Positions 55,273 to 63,842 of a stretch of 64,000 nt of DNA are shown here, piece after piece (position 1 is the stretch's first letter; each line of letters begins with the position of its first letter). Made by a program: the position numbers and the translations under genes. Below the pieces are notes generated by a model that did no database searches, was not told where the DNA came from, and worked only from the letters and a program-made list of their open reading frames with translations. The DNA is from Oscillospiraceae bacterium (GTDB lineage: Bacteria > Bacillota > Clostridia > Oscillospirales > Acutalibacteraceae), in assembly GCA_910574995.1 (NCBI GenBank), contig CAJTCS010000002.1, positions 62,001 to 126,000 of the forward strand, in the 5' to 3' direction.

Positions 55273-56175
55273 ATGTACGATTCCATTGAAATCAAAGGGC
55301 TGTGTAAATTTTATGGAAGGAAGCAGGCGCTGTGTGATGTGGACCTTTCCATCCGCCGGGGCATGTTTGGCCTTCTAGGGCGCAACGGCGCGGGCAAGAC
55401 TACCCTGATGAAAACCTTAGCCACGCTTCTGCAGAAGGACAGCGGGGAAATTACCGTATGCGGCGTCCCAATTGGGAACGCCAAAGAAGTCCGCCGGATC
55501 ACCGGGTATCTACCGCAGGAATTTTCCATGTACCCATCTATGAACGTGGGGGAGGCCATGGAATACCTGGCCCTCCTGTCAGGGCTAGGCCGGGCGGAAA
55601 GGAAAAAGCAGATTGGCCTCTTGCTGGAAAGGGTGAACCTTATAGAACATCGGGGCAAAAAGGTCAAGGCCCTTTCCGGCGGCATGAAACGGAGGCTTGG
55701 GATCGCCCAGGCGCTGCTGCACGACCCTAAGGTGCTGATTGTTGACGAGCCTACAGCCGGGCTGGACCCGGAAGAGCGCGTCCGCTTCCGCAACTTGCTG
55801 TCCGAGGTTGCAGAGGATAAGATCGTGATCCTCTCTACCCACATTGTGGGGGACATTGAAGCTACCTGCGAGGATATTGCCATTATCGAGGAAGGCCGGG
55901 TCCTTTATACCGGCACAGTAGATTCCCTTTTAGAAGCGGCGCAGGGCAAGGTATTTACCATGACGGCCTCCAAGCGGGAGCTTCCCAAGCTGAAAAAGCA
56001 GCTTTCCATCACTGGCATGCACACCCAGGGAAGCCAGGTGCACCTCCGGTTTTTGGCAGACTCCCCGGAGCTAGGGGCGAAAGCCTGCGAGCCCAATATC
56101 GAGGACGCATATATGCTGTACCTCCATTCCAACGGCACCAAGGATATCCTGGACAGGATAGGGGGTGAGGGGTGA
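55273..56175 (+). CDS. ABC transporter ATP-binding protein
   Basis: 300 residues of the CcmA/NatA/BcrA type. Walker A GRNGAGKTT is at 36-44, Q-loop in YLPQEFSMYPSM, signature LSGGMKRRLGIAQALL, Walker B VLIVDEPTAGLDPEERV and H-loop LSTHIVGDIE. A C-terminal extension of about 80 residues follows. It starts after AGAAAGGGGCG, and its stop overlaps the next permease start. With the two-component system upstream it forms a likely antimicrobial-peptide or drug-responsive exporter. The 124 bp between the MITE and this gene show no strong promoter. Confidence 0.88.
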   Translation: MYDSIEIKGLCKFYGRKQALCDVDLSIRRGMFGLLGRNGAGKTTLMKTLATLLQKDSGEITVCGVPIGNAKEVRRITGYLPQEFSMYPSMNVGEAMEYLALLSGLGRAERKKQIGLLLERVNLIEHRGKKVKALSGGMKRRLGIAQALLHDPKVLIVDEPTAGLDPEERVRFRNLLSEVAEDKIVILSTHIVGDIEATCEDIAIIEEGRVLYTGTVDSLLEAAQGKVFTMTASKRELPKLKKQLSITGMHTQGSQVHLRFLADSPELGAKACEPNIEDAYMLYLHSNGTKDILDRIGGEG

Positions 56176-57680
56176 TGCTGTTCCTGCAAGAGTTAAAAAA
56201 AATCGTGATATCCCTACCATACCTGGTTTTCGTTGCCGCTGTTGCGGTAGGGCTGTTCTCACAGGGGGTGTTCCAGTTTAAAGACCATCCCCTGCGGGAG
56301 CCCCAGCCAGGAGGCGGCTACGGATATAAATACGAGGAGATCCCGGAGGTCATCATGCCGGCCGCACTGCAGGACCTGTGGGCAGAGTTCAAAGAAAACA
56401 GCTATACGACCTATCCCATTGGGTTCGTCAAGTGTGTGAAGCTGGATGCAGGGAAGCAGGAGGAAATAGCGGGTATCCTTTCCGAGATTACAGGCAGCAG
56501 CCCAGAAACGATTGCACGGGAAGCGAATATCGCCGCTTCAGACCCGCACAGTTTCCAAATTGGCGGGGATGTTATACAGCAAGATGGCGGTTTTACGATT
56601 GGAACAAATGGAGGGCAGCCAGGCGGCGTGGATACACCGGTGGCGGTACGCGACGGCCTGGGTTATCCCCAGTTCCAGGAGCTGATGGGGCGGGTAGACA
56701 GCCTTTTGGGCGGCGGCTCCAACTATGCGGCTGATTCCCTGGTGGGGTATGGAGCGGTTCCCCTGACTTACGAAGAGGCAAACGGGCGGTATGACCTGGC
56801 AGTGAAAGTTGACAAGGTTACCGGCGGCTATGCCCGCCTGTTCGCGGACTATGCGGGTGTTATGACGTTGTCGTTTTTGCCGGTATTCCTGGCGGTCATC
56901 CTTAGCATGAAGGACCGGCGCGCCCGGATGGAGTTTTTGGTTTACGCAAAGGAAGTTTCGTCTGCCAGGCTGACCTGGAGCCGGTATCTGGCGCTGGTGG
57001 TGGCTGCCATGCTGCCTGTGATCCCTTTATCCTACCTGTCTAATGTGATGGTTTGGGATTTGCACAGCGGGATGGGGCTGGACTACCTGGCTCCGCTGCG
57101 GTACGATCTTGGCTGGCTTATGCCTAGCGTGATGGTTTCCACAGCTGCCGGTATGTTTTTGACAGAGTTGACTGGCACGCCCATTGCCATTGCGGTACAA
57201 GGGCTTTGGTGGATGTTCGACGTGAACCTGGGTATCAAAACAGTCCGTTCTGGATATTCTTTACTCCGGCTGGCCCCCCGGCACAACGCGGGGGTAAATT
57301 CCTGGTTCCGCACGCAAGATTACCTGGACCATTTCCAGGATCTCCTCCAAAACCGTCTGCTGATGGCGGGGGTGTCCCTGCTGTTGGCCATACTCACCAT
57401 CTTGCTTTACGAAGCAAAAAGAAAGGGGAAATTAGGTGGAAAAGCATCCTTCCCAAAAAGGGTTTTCAATATGGGAAATCGTCCAAATAAACATCCGGCA
57501 TATTTCGCTTTTGCCCGTTGCGGCCGCAGCCGCTTTATGCCTGGCCACGCCGCTGCTCATCGGCACAGCCAACCTGGACCGGGATGGGGCTGCCATGCCA
57601 CTGGAGATGTTTGTCTCCCTTATCGGCGTGGTGCTTCTAACGCCTGTGTTCCAACCGGAGCAAAACCAGGAGATCGATGA
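56172..57680 (+). CDS. ABC-2-type permease; 3' end probably frameshifted
   Basis: Codons up to about 57419 read as a normal membrane permease: an N-terminal helix, an extracellular domain of about 190 residues, then several helices (FLPVFLAVILSMKDRRARMEF...) to LLAILTILLYEAKRK. Beyond this the frame gives an Arg/Gly/Pro-rich tail of about 85 residues that overlaps the next gene by 245 bp and looks out of frame. Removing one A from the A5 run at 57416-57420 would give ...YEAKERGN and a stop at 57433-57435, exactly abutting the next start. It overlaps the ATPase gene by 4 bp. Confidence 0.75.
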   Translation: MMLFLQELKKIVISLPYLVFVAAVAVGLFSQGVFQFKDHPLREPQPGGGYGYKYEEIPEVIMPAALQDLWAEFKENSYTTYPIGFVKCVKLDAGKQEEIAGILSEITGSSPETIAREANIAASDPHSFQIGGDVIQQDGGFTIGTNGGQPGGVDTPVAVRDGLGYPQFQELMGRVDSLLGGGSNYAADSLVGYGAVPLTYEEANGRYDLAVKVDKVTGGYARLFADYAGVMTLSFLPVFLAVILSMKDRRARMEFLVYAKEVSSARLTWSRYLALVVAAMLPVIPLSYLSNVMVWDLHSGMGLDYLAPLRYDLGWLMPSVMVSTAAGMFLTELTGTPIAIAVQGLWWMFDVNLGIKTVRSGYSLLRLAPRHNAGVNSWFRTQDYLDHFQDLLQNRLLMAGVSLLLAILTILLYEAKRKGKLGGKASFPKRVFNMGNRPNKHPAYFAFARCGRSRFMPGHAAAHRHSQPGPGWGCHATGDVCLPYRRGASNACVPTGAKPGDR

Positions 57681-58083
57681 CCTGGTATCTTCCCAATATC
57701 ATGGCGCCGTGAAGGTCCAGCTGGTACGGGCTACGTATTCCGCGGGGATCGCCGCCCTGCTGGTCTGTATATTTGCCACATATATGAAAGTACAGGGCTG
57801 CGATATCGTGCCAGCCTTGGCGCTGGGGACGATGGCCGACGCCCTGTTCCTGGGCACTATGGGGATGCTGGCCTCGTCCCTTACAGGGAATACGGTAATC
57901 GGGTATATGCCGCCCCTTTTGTATTATGCCCTCAACATCGGCATGGGGCCAAAGCTTGGCTGTTTCTATTTGTTTTCCATGGCGGCAGGCAGCTATACGC
58001 CAAAGCTTTGGTTGGCCGGGATGGGGCTGGCAATGATGGCGTCGGCCTTATTCTATCAGTGGTTCCGTAGGCGGATGGCATAA
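57436..58083 (+). CDS. ABC-2-type permease, second subunit
   Basis: 215 residues with about six hydrophobic helices (LLPVAAAAALCLATPLLIGTA, MFVSLIGVVLLTPVFQ, AGIAALLVCIFATYM, and others) and no ATPase motif. It starts at GTG 57436, preceded by AGAAAGGGG at good spacing and abutting the likely original stop of the first permease. Together with it and the ATPase it probably forms the exporter controlled by the upstream two-component pair. This frame, not the overlapping tail of the first permease, has the composition of a real membrane protein. Confidence 0.78.
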   Translation: MEKHPSQKGFSIWEIVQINIRHISLLPVAAAAALCLATPLLIGTANLDRDGAAMPLEMFVSLIGVVLLTPVFQPEQNQEIDDLVSSQYHGAVKVQLVRATYSAGIAALLVCIFATYMKVQGCDIVPALALGTMADALFLGTMGMLASSLTGNTVIGYMPPLLYYALNIGMGPKLGCFYLFSMAAGSYTPKLWLAGMGLAMMASALFYQWFRRRMA

Positions 58084-58086
58084 AAA

Positions 58087-58116
58087 AGGCGGCCCCTTTT
58101 GCCAAAGGGGCCGCCT
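58087..58116 (-). terminator. Terminator facing the AT-rich block
   Basis: AGGCGGCCCCTTT ... AAAGGGGCCGCCT, with an A-run on the plus-strand left that becomes a T-run after the stem when read leftward. It would stop minus-strand transcripts entering from the mobile block; for plus-strand transcripts it is only a hairpin. Confidence 0.7.
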
Positions 58117-58146
58117 CATGTGCTACAAGTACAGTTCTTCTTGCGT

Positions 58147-58185
58147 ATAATAAAAAAGCCTGGTACCCCCAGGCTTTTTTATTAT
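58147..58185. terminator. Bidirectional terminator at the block boundary
   Basis: 17-bp perfect arms ATAATAAAAAAGCCTGG (58147-58163) and CCAGGCTTTTTTATTAT (58169-58185). Confidence 0.9.
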
Positions 58186-58249
58186 TTGCAAAATGTGAGG
58201 CGGATACAAAAAAGATATTTTCGCCAAATTGCTGGGTGTATCTGAACTC

Positions 58250-59143
58250 TCACACATTCTCAATCGCCTGCTCAACTTCTAAGCCTCCCGCAAAAACCAC
58301 CTTGATTTTATCCTTGGACTCTACCACCACACACTCCAGCACCTGCCGCACAAGCCGGTCATTGTACTCCATGGGGTGGTTCTCCAGCCCTTCCAGTATG
58401 GTAAAAATCTCATCTAGCCGGGACTTGGCATTTTCTTTTTCCTGATGTGCATTATCACATTGGGCAAGCTGATGTTCTAAAGTATTCTTCTCATTCATGA
58501 GCTCCGTGGCCCTCTGCTCATCGAAATCCTCAACCGTATCCGTAGCTATGGCCTGGAGCATGGCTTTGAACTCCGCGTCAATTTCTGCTATCCTTATCTG
58601 GATATCCAAGCTGTTATTTTCAGTATCACTTGTGTCCAACCCCATGCCGATGTGTAATTTCAACGTACCCAGCACATCATCGCTTTGTTTTGCCGTGCGC
58701 ATGATTGCCGTCATGATGGCCTCTTGCAGAATATTTTCTTCCATCGTAGGCGAGTGATGGCAGTATTTCTTGCCGAAGTCCAGCCGATTGATGCACCGCC
58801 AGACCGGTTTCTTCTCCCCCTTGACCGTCCAAGTGCATCGCCGGTAAGGGGTGCCACACTCGCCGCAAACCAGCAGTTCCGTCAGAGTATATTTGCTGGA
58901 ATACCGGCCCTGCTCGGTTTTAGTGCCTTTCTGCTTAACTTTGCGTTTGCCGGTACGCCGGGCGAGTTCCTCCTGCACACGCCCGAAAGTGGCAGGGTCA
59001 ATGATGGCGGGGTGATTATTCTCCACAAAGTACATGGGCCGGGCCTTGCCATCATTGCGCTTGACTTTCTTGCTCAGGCAATCCACCACATAGGTCTTGT
59101 TGAGGACGGCATTTCCCGCGTATTTTTCATTTGCTAATGTCAA
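58250..59143 (-). pseudogene. Serine recombinase remnant 1 (C-terminal two thirds)
   Basis: About 297 residues matching the part of a large serine recombinase after the catalytic domain: the recombinase domain (NEKYAGNAVLNKTYVVDCLSKK, NNHPAIIDPATFGRVQEEL), the zinc ribbon (LLVCGECGTPYRRCTWTVKG... WRCINR) and a coiled coil ending near VFAGGLEV. The N-terminal resolvase catalytic domain with its active serine is missing, so it cannot recombine by itself. It ends just right of strong terminators. Codon use is AT-richer than in the chromosome to its left. Confidence 0.85.
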
Positions 59144-59182
59144 GCCCAGACTAACAAAAAGCTGAACTTTTTTTAAGTTTTC

Positions 59183-59893
59183 CTATCGTTCAGAATTTAC
59201 CATCTGCCGCAATTTCTCAAGTTCATCCCGAAACTTCCATCGAATCTCAAGCCTGCCGCCAGGAAACACCAGCACCTGCTCCAGCAGGTTGTCAAGAATA
59301 TTCTCGGTGAGCTGTTCCATATCCAGATAGGGCCGAAGTTTGCCTGCAAGCCCGTCCTCGCTACGGTCTACCACTTGAGTTTGCTCCATAGTCAATTCCA
59401 GCTTTGAAATCTGCTCGGACAAAAATTCTTCTTTCTGCCGTGACATCGCTTTAACTGCCAGATACGCCTCCCTGCCAATTTCTCCCAGTGCAAACGCCTC
59501 ATATTGGCCTTTCGTCTGTTGTTTGAGCTGGGCAACTTGCTCCTGCAAAGCTGTGAGCGTCCGGCGCATAGCGGCAACGTCATGCACTTTCTCTTTCTGC
59601 TGTTCTCTAAGTAGCTTGTCCATATCAACCGCCATCTGCGCCATTGAGCGCAAACTGTCGAGCAAGGCCGCATGGATTTCCTGCTCTGGTATTTTCTCCG
59701 GTGGGCACGGAAACCTATCTGTTACCCGCAGGGTCCGGCAGTCATAGTAGGGCTGTTTTGTGTTGTGCCGCTCCATGGCATGGCCGCAACCCCCACACCG
59801 GATTTTTGTTTTCGTCCCGGCTACCACATCCCGCTCCTTATACTCTTGCTTTTGAATATCCCATGTATCCAGCAAGGTCAACCGATCTGACAC
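59183..59893 (-). pseudogene. Serine recombinase remnant 2 (zinc ribbon and coiled coil)
   Basis: Homology seems to begin around 59840 (QEYKERDVVAG): a zinc ribbon (IRCGGCGHAMERHNTKQPYYDCRTL) and a long coiled coil (LREQQKEKVHD... LEQVLVFPGGRLEIRWKF), the C-terminal part of another serine recombinase. Both the catalytic and main recombinase domains are gone. The open frame to GTG 59893 is extended by sequence belonging to a MntR-like remnant in another frame. Two different truncated recombinases side by side suggest successive insertions at the same spot. Confidence 0.8.
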
Positions 59894-59960
59894 TCCCTCC
59901 TTTCTGGTGGAGTATCAAGATGGCCTCCAAATAGTCCTCCGAGGATTTACCTAATGTCAG
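59838..59960 (-). pseudogene. Truncated DtxR/MntR-like regulator, cut in its helix-turn-helix
   Basis: Forty codons read TLGKSSEDYLEAILILHQ, then KGGSVRSVDLAGYMGYSKA before an early stop. This is the classic start of DtxR/MntR manganese or iron repressors (family pattern EDYLEAILxL...VRSxDxAxxxGxSK). The match ends in the middle of the recognition region, exactly where recombinase-remnant sequence begins. The first codon is CTG (59960-59958), overlapping the MATE stop (TGA 59959-59957), where ATG would be expected; GGAGGTGA precedes it. It was therefore the last gene of the CDF-MATE operon, probably its metal sensor. Confidence 0.7.
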
Positions 59961-61336
59961 GCTGGTTCACCTCCTTGTGGGTATGCGGACGGTTCCACCG
60001 TCAAAGCGCGATTGATCTTGATTGCGAAGATCAAAGTAACTGCTGTCGTCAACAGGTCTGCCGCTGGCTGTACCCAAATGACCCCGGATAACTGGAACAA
60101 GCGGGGCAGTACATAGATCAGGGGCAGGAAAAACACCCCTTGCCGGCTCAAACTCAACAGCCCGCCTACCAAACTTTTTCCGATGGAGAGATAGAGGCTT
60201 GCGTATACCATCTGGAAACCAAAGGTAACAAACAATACCGCGTTCAGACGGAGGGCCTTGCCCGCCAGACTCACCATTTCTACATCGGTCCCAAAAAGAG
60301 ATACAATCGGCTCCGCAAAGGCAACGAGTACGATAGCCGCGATAATTCCGAATGTTGTAGACCAGATTAGGCAAAGGCGGATAGCCTTTTTCAGCCGGTC
60401 AAATTGTTTTGCGCCGTAGTTATATCCGGCAAATGGCTGGAAACCTTTCAAGAAGCCAAAAACAATATAAGTACCGACTGTCATAATGCGGGTGACAGCA
60501 CCCATCGCCGCCACAGCATAGTCCCCGTAAGGTTTTGCCGCACTGTTCGTAAGTCCCATAGATGCGCTGGCAAGAAGCTGGAACAGAAGCACAGGAATAC
60601 CGATCTTCAAAATTTCACCCAAGAGCCGGGGAGAAAGCTGGATGTTCCGCAGCGACAGCCGCAGAACGCCCTGTTTTGTTGCGATGTACCCAATATAAAG
60701 GGCCATGTTGACGCACAGAGAGATCACCGTGGCGATGGCCGCACCCTCAATTCCCCAGTCCAGACCATAGATCATAATGGGGTCTAAAATGACATTGGTG
60801 ATACTGCCGGTGAGCATAGCGATCATGGTAAAACGGGTAGCGCCCTGTGCAGTCAGAAGATTGTTCATCGTGACGGTAAACACATTGATGATGGAGCCGG
60901 TCACATAGATTCGGGCATAGCCTCTCGCATAGGGCAAAATCGTATCTGTTGCCCCAAGCGAGGCCAGAACAGGGTCAAGGAATACCATAATTCCCGTGAT
61001 GATAACCGCTCCGACAAGGACGCTGGCAAAGAGGGCGGTGGAGGCGGCACGATTGGCCTCTGCGTTGTCTCCCTTGCCAAGTGACCGGGAAATGTAGGAA
61101 GATGCTCCGGCCCCAAACATCATTCCCAGGCCAATGACAATCTGCACAATGGGGAACACCACAGACACCGCCCCCATCTGGCTCATGCCCAAACCGCCCA
61201 CAAAATAGGCGTCGATGGCGTTGTAAAGTGCGGAGATCAGCATACCGATCATGGTCGGCACACCTAATTTCATCAACGAAGCCGCTACCGGCTCGTCCCG
61301 CATGATGCTGATTCGATTGTTGTTTTTCTGGTTCAT
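59957..61336 (-). CDS. MATE-family efflux transporter
   Basis: 459 residues, 12 predicted helices, of the NorM/DinF-like group (LGVPTMIGMLISALYNAIDAYFVGGLG, ASSYISRSLGKGDNAEANRAASTAL, TMNNLLTAQGATRFTM). It probably exports a drug, dye or other cationic compound using an ion gradient. Its ATG overlaps the stop of the CDF gene (ATGA), so the two are translationally coupled, and a truncated metal-type repressor follows. Not closely related to the other MATE gene at 28107. Confidence 0.88.
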   Translation of the reverse strand: MNQKNNNRISIMRDEPVAASLMKLGVPTMIGMLISALYNAIDAYFVGGLGMSQMGAVSVVFPIVQIVIGLGMMFGAGASSYISRSLGKGDNAEANRAASTALFASVLVGAVIITGIMVFLDPVLASLGATDTILPYARGYARIYVTGSIINVFTVTMNNLLTAQGATRFTMIAMLTGSITNVILDPIMIYGLDWGIEGAAIATVISLCVNMALYIGYIATKQGVLRLSLRNIQLSPRLLGEILKIGIPVLLFQLLASASMGLTNSAAKPYGDYAVAAMGAVTRIMTVGTYIVFGFLKGFQPFAGYNYGAKQFDRLKKAIRLCLIWSTTFGIIAAIVLVAFAEPIVSLFGTDVEMVSLAGKALRLNAVLFVTFGFQMVYASLYLSIGKSLVGGLLSLSRQGVFFLPLIYVLPRLFQLSGVIWVQPAADLLTTAVTLIFAIKINRALTVEPSAYPQGGEPA

Positions 61337-62547
61337 TTGTTGTCCTCCTGATTTTTGGATTTATTTCGACGGTGGGAACCGTATCGCTCCCGCCGAAGAA
61401 TACTTTTGATGATCGTGCGGTACTGCGGATTTTTGCTTTCCAACATCTTTTCAATTTCCTGGCAAATGACTTCCTCGCTTTTTTGCAGTTCGGCAGGGTA
61501 GAGAAGATCAAATGCAGCCGTGATATAGCAGCCGCTCTCAATCAGCCGGAAATGGTCTATATTGACCTTGCCGCTGTACCTTTGCAGAACAGATTCGACT
61601 TTACCCCGCAAATGTGCCGTCAATCCATCGTCGCCTATGAGATAGTCCACTTGGATGAAGCAGTCACAATGAAACTGCTGGTATAAGGCACAGGATATTT
61701 CATGGATTGCGTTATAGAGCTGTTCGCCGTCCTTTCTGTACCCCTCAATCCGCAGGGAGATCACAAAATAGCCGAACCCATAATCATGCACCATCAAGTT
61801 CTGTACCGCCGCAATTTCTGGATATGCCCCGATCATCCGCAGAACATCGTCTGTTATGCTCTGGTCGGTGTTTTGGCCCATGACCCGCCCCAGGACTTCC
61901 CAAAGGCTTTTTACTCCTGCTATCACAATAAACCCCGATACCACAGCGCCGCAGTAGCCGTCAATTTGCCAGCCTGTTACATGACCGATCACGGTTGAGA
62001 GCAAGACCGCTCCCGTGGCGGCGGCATCGCTGATGCAGTCTGCCGCAGTTGCTTTCAGCGTTTCGGAATTTGTTGCTTTCGCAAACTGCCGGTTGTAAAA
62101 ATACATATAGCCTTTTACCAGGATGGACAGTGCCAGAACGATAACGGTTGCCACACTGAACAGCGGCTTTTGGGGACTGACGATGGACTGGAAAGAAGTA
62201 TGGATAAGTTTTTCGCCCATCAGTACCACGGCGAGAGATGCGAAAATTCCCATGATCCACTCAAACCGTCCGTGGCCGAATGGGTGGGTATTTCCCCGGC
62301 CATATCGCGCGATCTGAAATCCCAAAAGCGTCATAAGGGAAATTCCTGCGTCAGACAGGTTGTTAAATCCGTCCGCAGATATGGCGACCGAGTGACTAAA
62401 AAGCCCGGTCACAATTTTGGCCGCACACAGGAGCAGGTTCAGAATGATATCCGCGATGCTTGACAGTGAGGCATAGGCCCTTTTTACGGCGGCGCCAGAT
62501 GTGTTCTCTTTGTCCCTCAAATACAGTTTGATAAGTTGAGCCATCAT
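61333..62547 (-). CDS. Cation diffusion facilitator (CDF) family metal exporter
   Basis: 404 residues. The N-terminal membrane part has ADGFNNLSDAG, with paired metal-site Asp residues, and HPFGHGRFEWI, the CDF signature. A second Asp pair lies in ATAADCISDAA. The C-terminal half forms the cytoplasmic dimer domain plus an unusually long basic tail (RERYGSHRRNKSKNQ). It likely exports Zn, Mn, Fe or Co. ATG 62547 has AAAGGAGGG 7 nt upstream; the longer frame to 62583 crosses the GAAC-N4-GTTC palindrome and is rejected. It overlaps the MATE gene by ATGA. Confidence 0.88.
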   Translation of the reverse strand: MMAQLIKLYLRDKENTSGAAVKRAYASLSSIADIILNLLLCAAKIVTGLFSHSVAISADGFNNLSDAGISLMTLLGFQIARYGRGNTHPFGHGRFEWIMGIFASLAVVLMGEKLIHTSFQSIVSPQKPLFSVATVIVLALSILVKGYMYFYNRQFAKATNSETLKATAADCISDAAATGAVLLSTVIGHVTGWQIDGYCGAVVSGFIVIAGVKSLWEVLGRVMGQNTDQSITDDVLRMIGAYPEIAAVQNLMVHDYGFGYFVISLRIEGYRKDGEQLYNAIHEISCALYQQFHCDCFIQVDYLIGDDGLTAHLRGKVESVLQRYSGKVNIDHFRLIESGCYITAAFDLLYPAELQKSEEVICQEIEKMLESKNPQYRTIIKSILRRERYGSHRRNKSKNQEDNK

Positions 62548-62568
62548 AAGCTGTCCCTCCTTTAATCT

Positions 62569-62582
62569 TGAACGATAGTTCA
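62569..62582 (-). promoter_or_regulatory. GAAC-N4-GTTC operator-like palindrome before the CDF gene
   Basis: TGAAC-GATA-GTTCA is a perfect inverted repeat just upstream of the CDF ribosome site; another half site lies at 62588-62591. The same GAAC-N4-GTTC core is at the tetR promoter (63198-63209). Confidence 0.6.
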
Positions 62583-62593
62583 TTATTGTTCAA

Positions 62594-62626
62594 TAAAAAA
62601 AGGAACCGGTCTTAAAGACCGATTCC
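62594..62626 (-). terminator. Terminator at the end of the tetR gene
   Basis: Read on the minus strand, GGAATCGGTCT pairs with AGACCGGTTCC (one G-U pair), followed by TTTTTTT. The tetR stop codon is inside the loop region, so the gene ends in its own terminator, separating it from the CDF operon. Confidence 0.85.
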
Positions 62627-63181
62627 AGACAAATACATTTTGGATAACTTGTGTAAGATCATAATTGCCCATTCCTTTCCCTTGTAGTGGTACATGATCT
62701 GCATGAGGCCGTCCACAAAATTGTTTGCAATAATGTGAATGAATACCGCGTCTGTGGAGTTATCGTCTCGATGCTCCAGCAAGTGCGCTTCTATGTCCTT
62801 GACAAAGCGTTCTTTCTCACATTCATACTTTGTGCCGCCGCTCTTGTCGATCAGGATGATAAATTCTTTTCGATGGTCGAATAGATTTAGCAGACATTCC
62901 GTTTCAGCTTTGCTCAACCCGTAGATCTCTGTGCCTGAGTGCCTGCTTTCGTTTTTTCCATCAGCAGTCAACACCCGCTCCCAATCATACAGTACAGGGC
63001 GGAGAATGGCATCAAACAAATCAGCCTTGTTCTTGTAGTAAGAGTAGATAAGACCCGTTGGGATCTGTGCATTAGCCGCAATGCTCCGCATAGCTGCCAG
63101 TTTATACCCTCTATCATAAAATTCATCTAAGGCGGCTACAAGAATTTTTTCTCGTATCTCGTCTTTCAATACCTGTGCCAT
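62612..63181 (-). CDS. TetR-family transcriptional regulator
   Basis: 189 residues. The N-terminal helix-turn-helix (REKILVAALDEFYDRGYKLAAMRSIAANAQIPTGLIYSYYKNKADLFDAIL) is a clear TetR match; the C-terminal ligand domain is divergent, as usual. ATG 63181 has GGAGG 5 nt upstream; TTG 63193 is rejected. A perfect consensus promoter and a GAAC-CTAG-GTTC palindrome lie just upstream, so it probably represses itself and, through the second palindrome, the CDF-MATE genes. The inducer is unknown, perhaps a metal-linked or toxic compound. Confidence 0.88.
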   Translation of the reverse strand: MAQVLKDEIREKILVAALDEFYDRGYKLAAMRSIAANAQIPTGLIYSYYKNKADLFDAILRPVLYDWERVLTADGKNESRHSGTEIYGLSKAETECLLNLFDHRKEFIILIDKSGGTKYECEKERFVKDIEAHLLEHRDDNSTDAVFIHIIANNFVDGLMQIMYHYKGKEWAIMILHKLSKMYLSGIGL

Positions 63182-63197
63182 AGCGACCTCCAATATT

Positions 63198-63239
63198 GAA
63201 CCTAGGTTCTATTATAGCGTGAGGCGTTGTCCTTGTCAA
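63198..63239 (-). promoter_or_regulatory. tetR promoter with operator
   Basis: Minus-strand TTGACA (63234-63239) and TATAAT (63211-63216) with a 17-bp spacer are a perfect consensus. The palindrome GAACCTAGGTTC (63198-63209) begins one base after the -10 box, covering the transcription start. Confidence 0.85.
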
Positions 63240-63290
63240 GACCTATTTCGCGCTTTAGAAAAGCCCTGGCCGCAATGTGCAGTCAGGGCT

Positions 63291-63785
63291 TCAAAGAAAC
63301 TCAATATCTGGATTGAACTTGTACCCAATGCTGTGAACGCTCCTGATGTAGTCCGGCGTTTCAGGCGTGATCTTGAGCTTGTGCCGGAGGTTGCTGACAT
63401 GGTTGTTGATTGCCCTGTGGGAGTAGTAGTCAAGATTTTCGTGCCATACCAGGTCTATTATCATATCGTAGGTAAGTACCCGGCGTGGATTCATGATGAG
63501 CAGGGCAAAGATGTCAAACTCTTTCACCGTCAGCATGATTTCGGTTTCACTGACATACACAATTCGATCTTCCAGACAGAAGTACAGATTTTTAGCATGA
63601 ACTTCTGTTAATCTGGCAATAGGGGCGGTCGGGATAATTTGAGAAGAGATACTGTGCAGAGAGGTATCAGGACTGCTTCCTTGCTTTTGTGCAAGAACAT
63701 ACTGCATCAGTTCCTGTTGCTGGCTGGCATCCAACAGGGCAAACAGTTTTTCGCCAATCTGCCGACCAGATTCTGATATATCCAA
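63291..63785 (-). CDS. Winged-helix (OmpR/PhoB-type) DNA-binding protein without a receiver domain
   Basis: The frame gives 164 residues. The C-terminal 100 are a PhoB-type winged helix (MLTVKEFDIFALLIMNPRRVLTYDMIIDLVW, HRAINNHVSNLRHKLK, YIRSVHSIGYKF). The first 55 residues are helical and show no phospho-acceptor Asp or DD pair, so this is not a standard response regulator. The start is uncertain: TTG 63785 has no close ribosome site, so the 5' end may be lost or another start used. It follows the end of an ABC ATPase gene and may once have controlled it. Confidence 0.6.
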   Translation of the reverse strand: MDISESGRQIGEKLFALLDASQQQELMQYVLAQKQGSSPDTSLHSISSQIIPTAPIARLTEVHAKNLYFCLEDRIVYVSETEIMLTVKEFDIFALLIMNPRRVLTYDMIIDLVWHENLDYYSHRAINNHVSNLRHKLKITPETPDYIRSVHSIGYKFNPDIEFL

Positions 63786-63842
63786 AACAGCTAATTTCCC
63801 AAGGAATCACCCCCATTTTGTAGGCTGACACAATACTATAAT

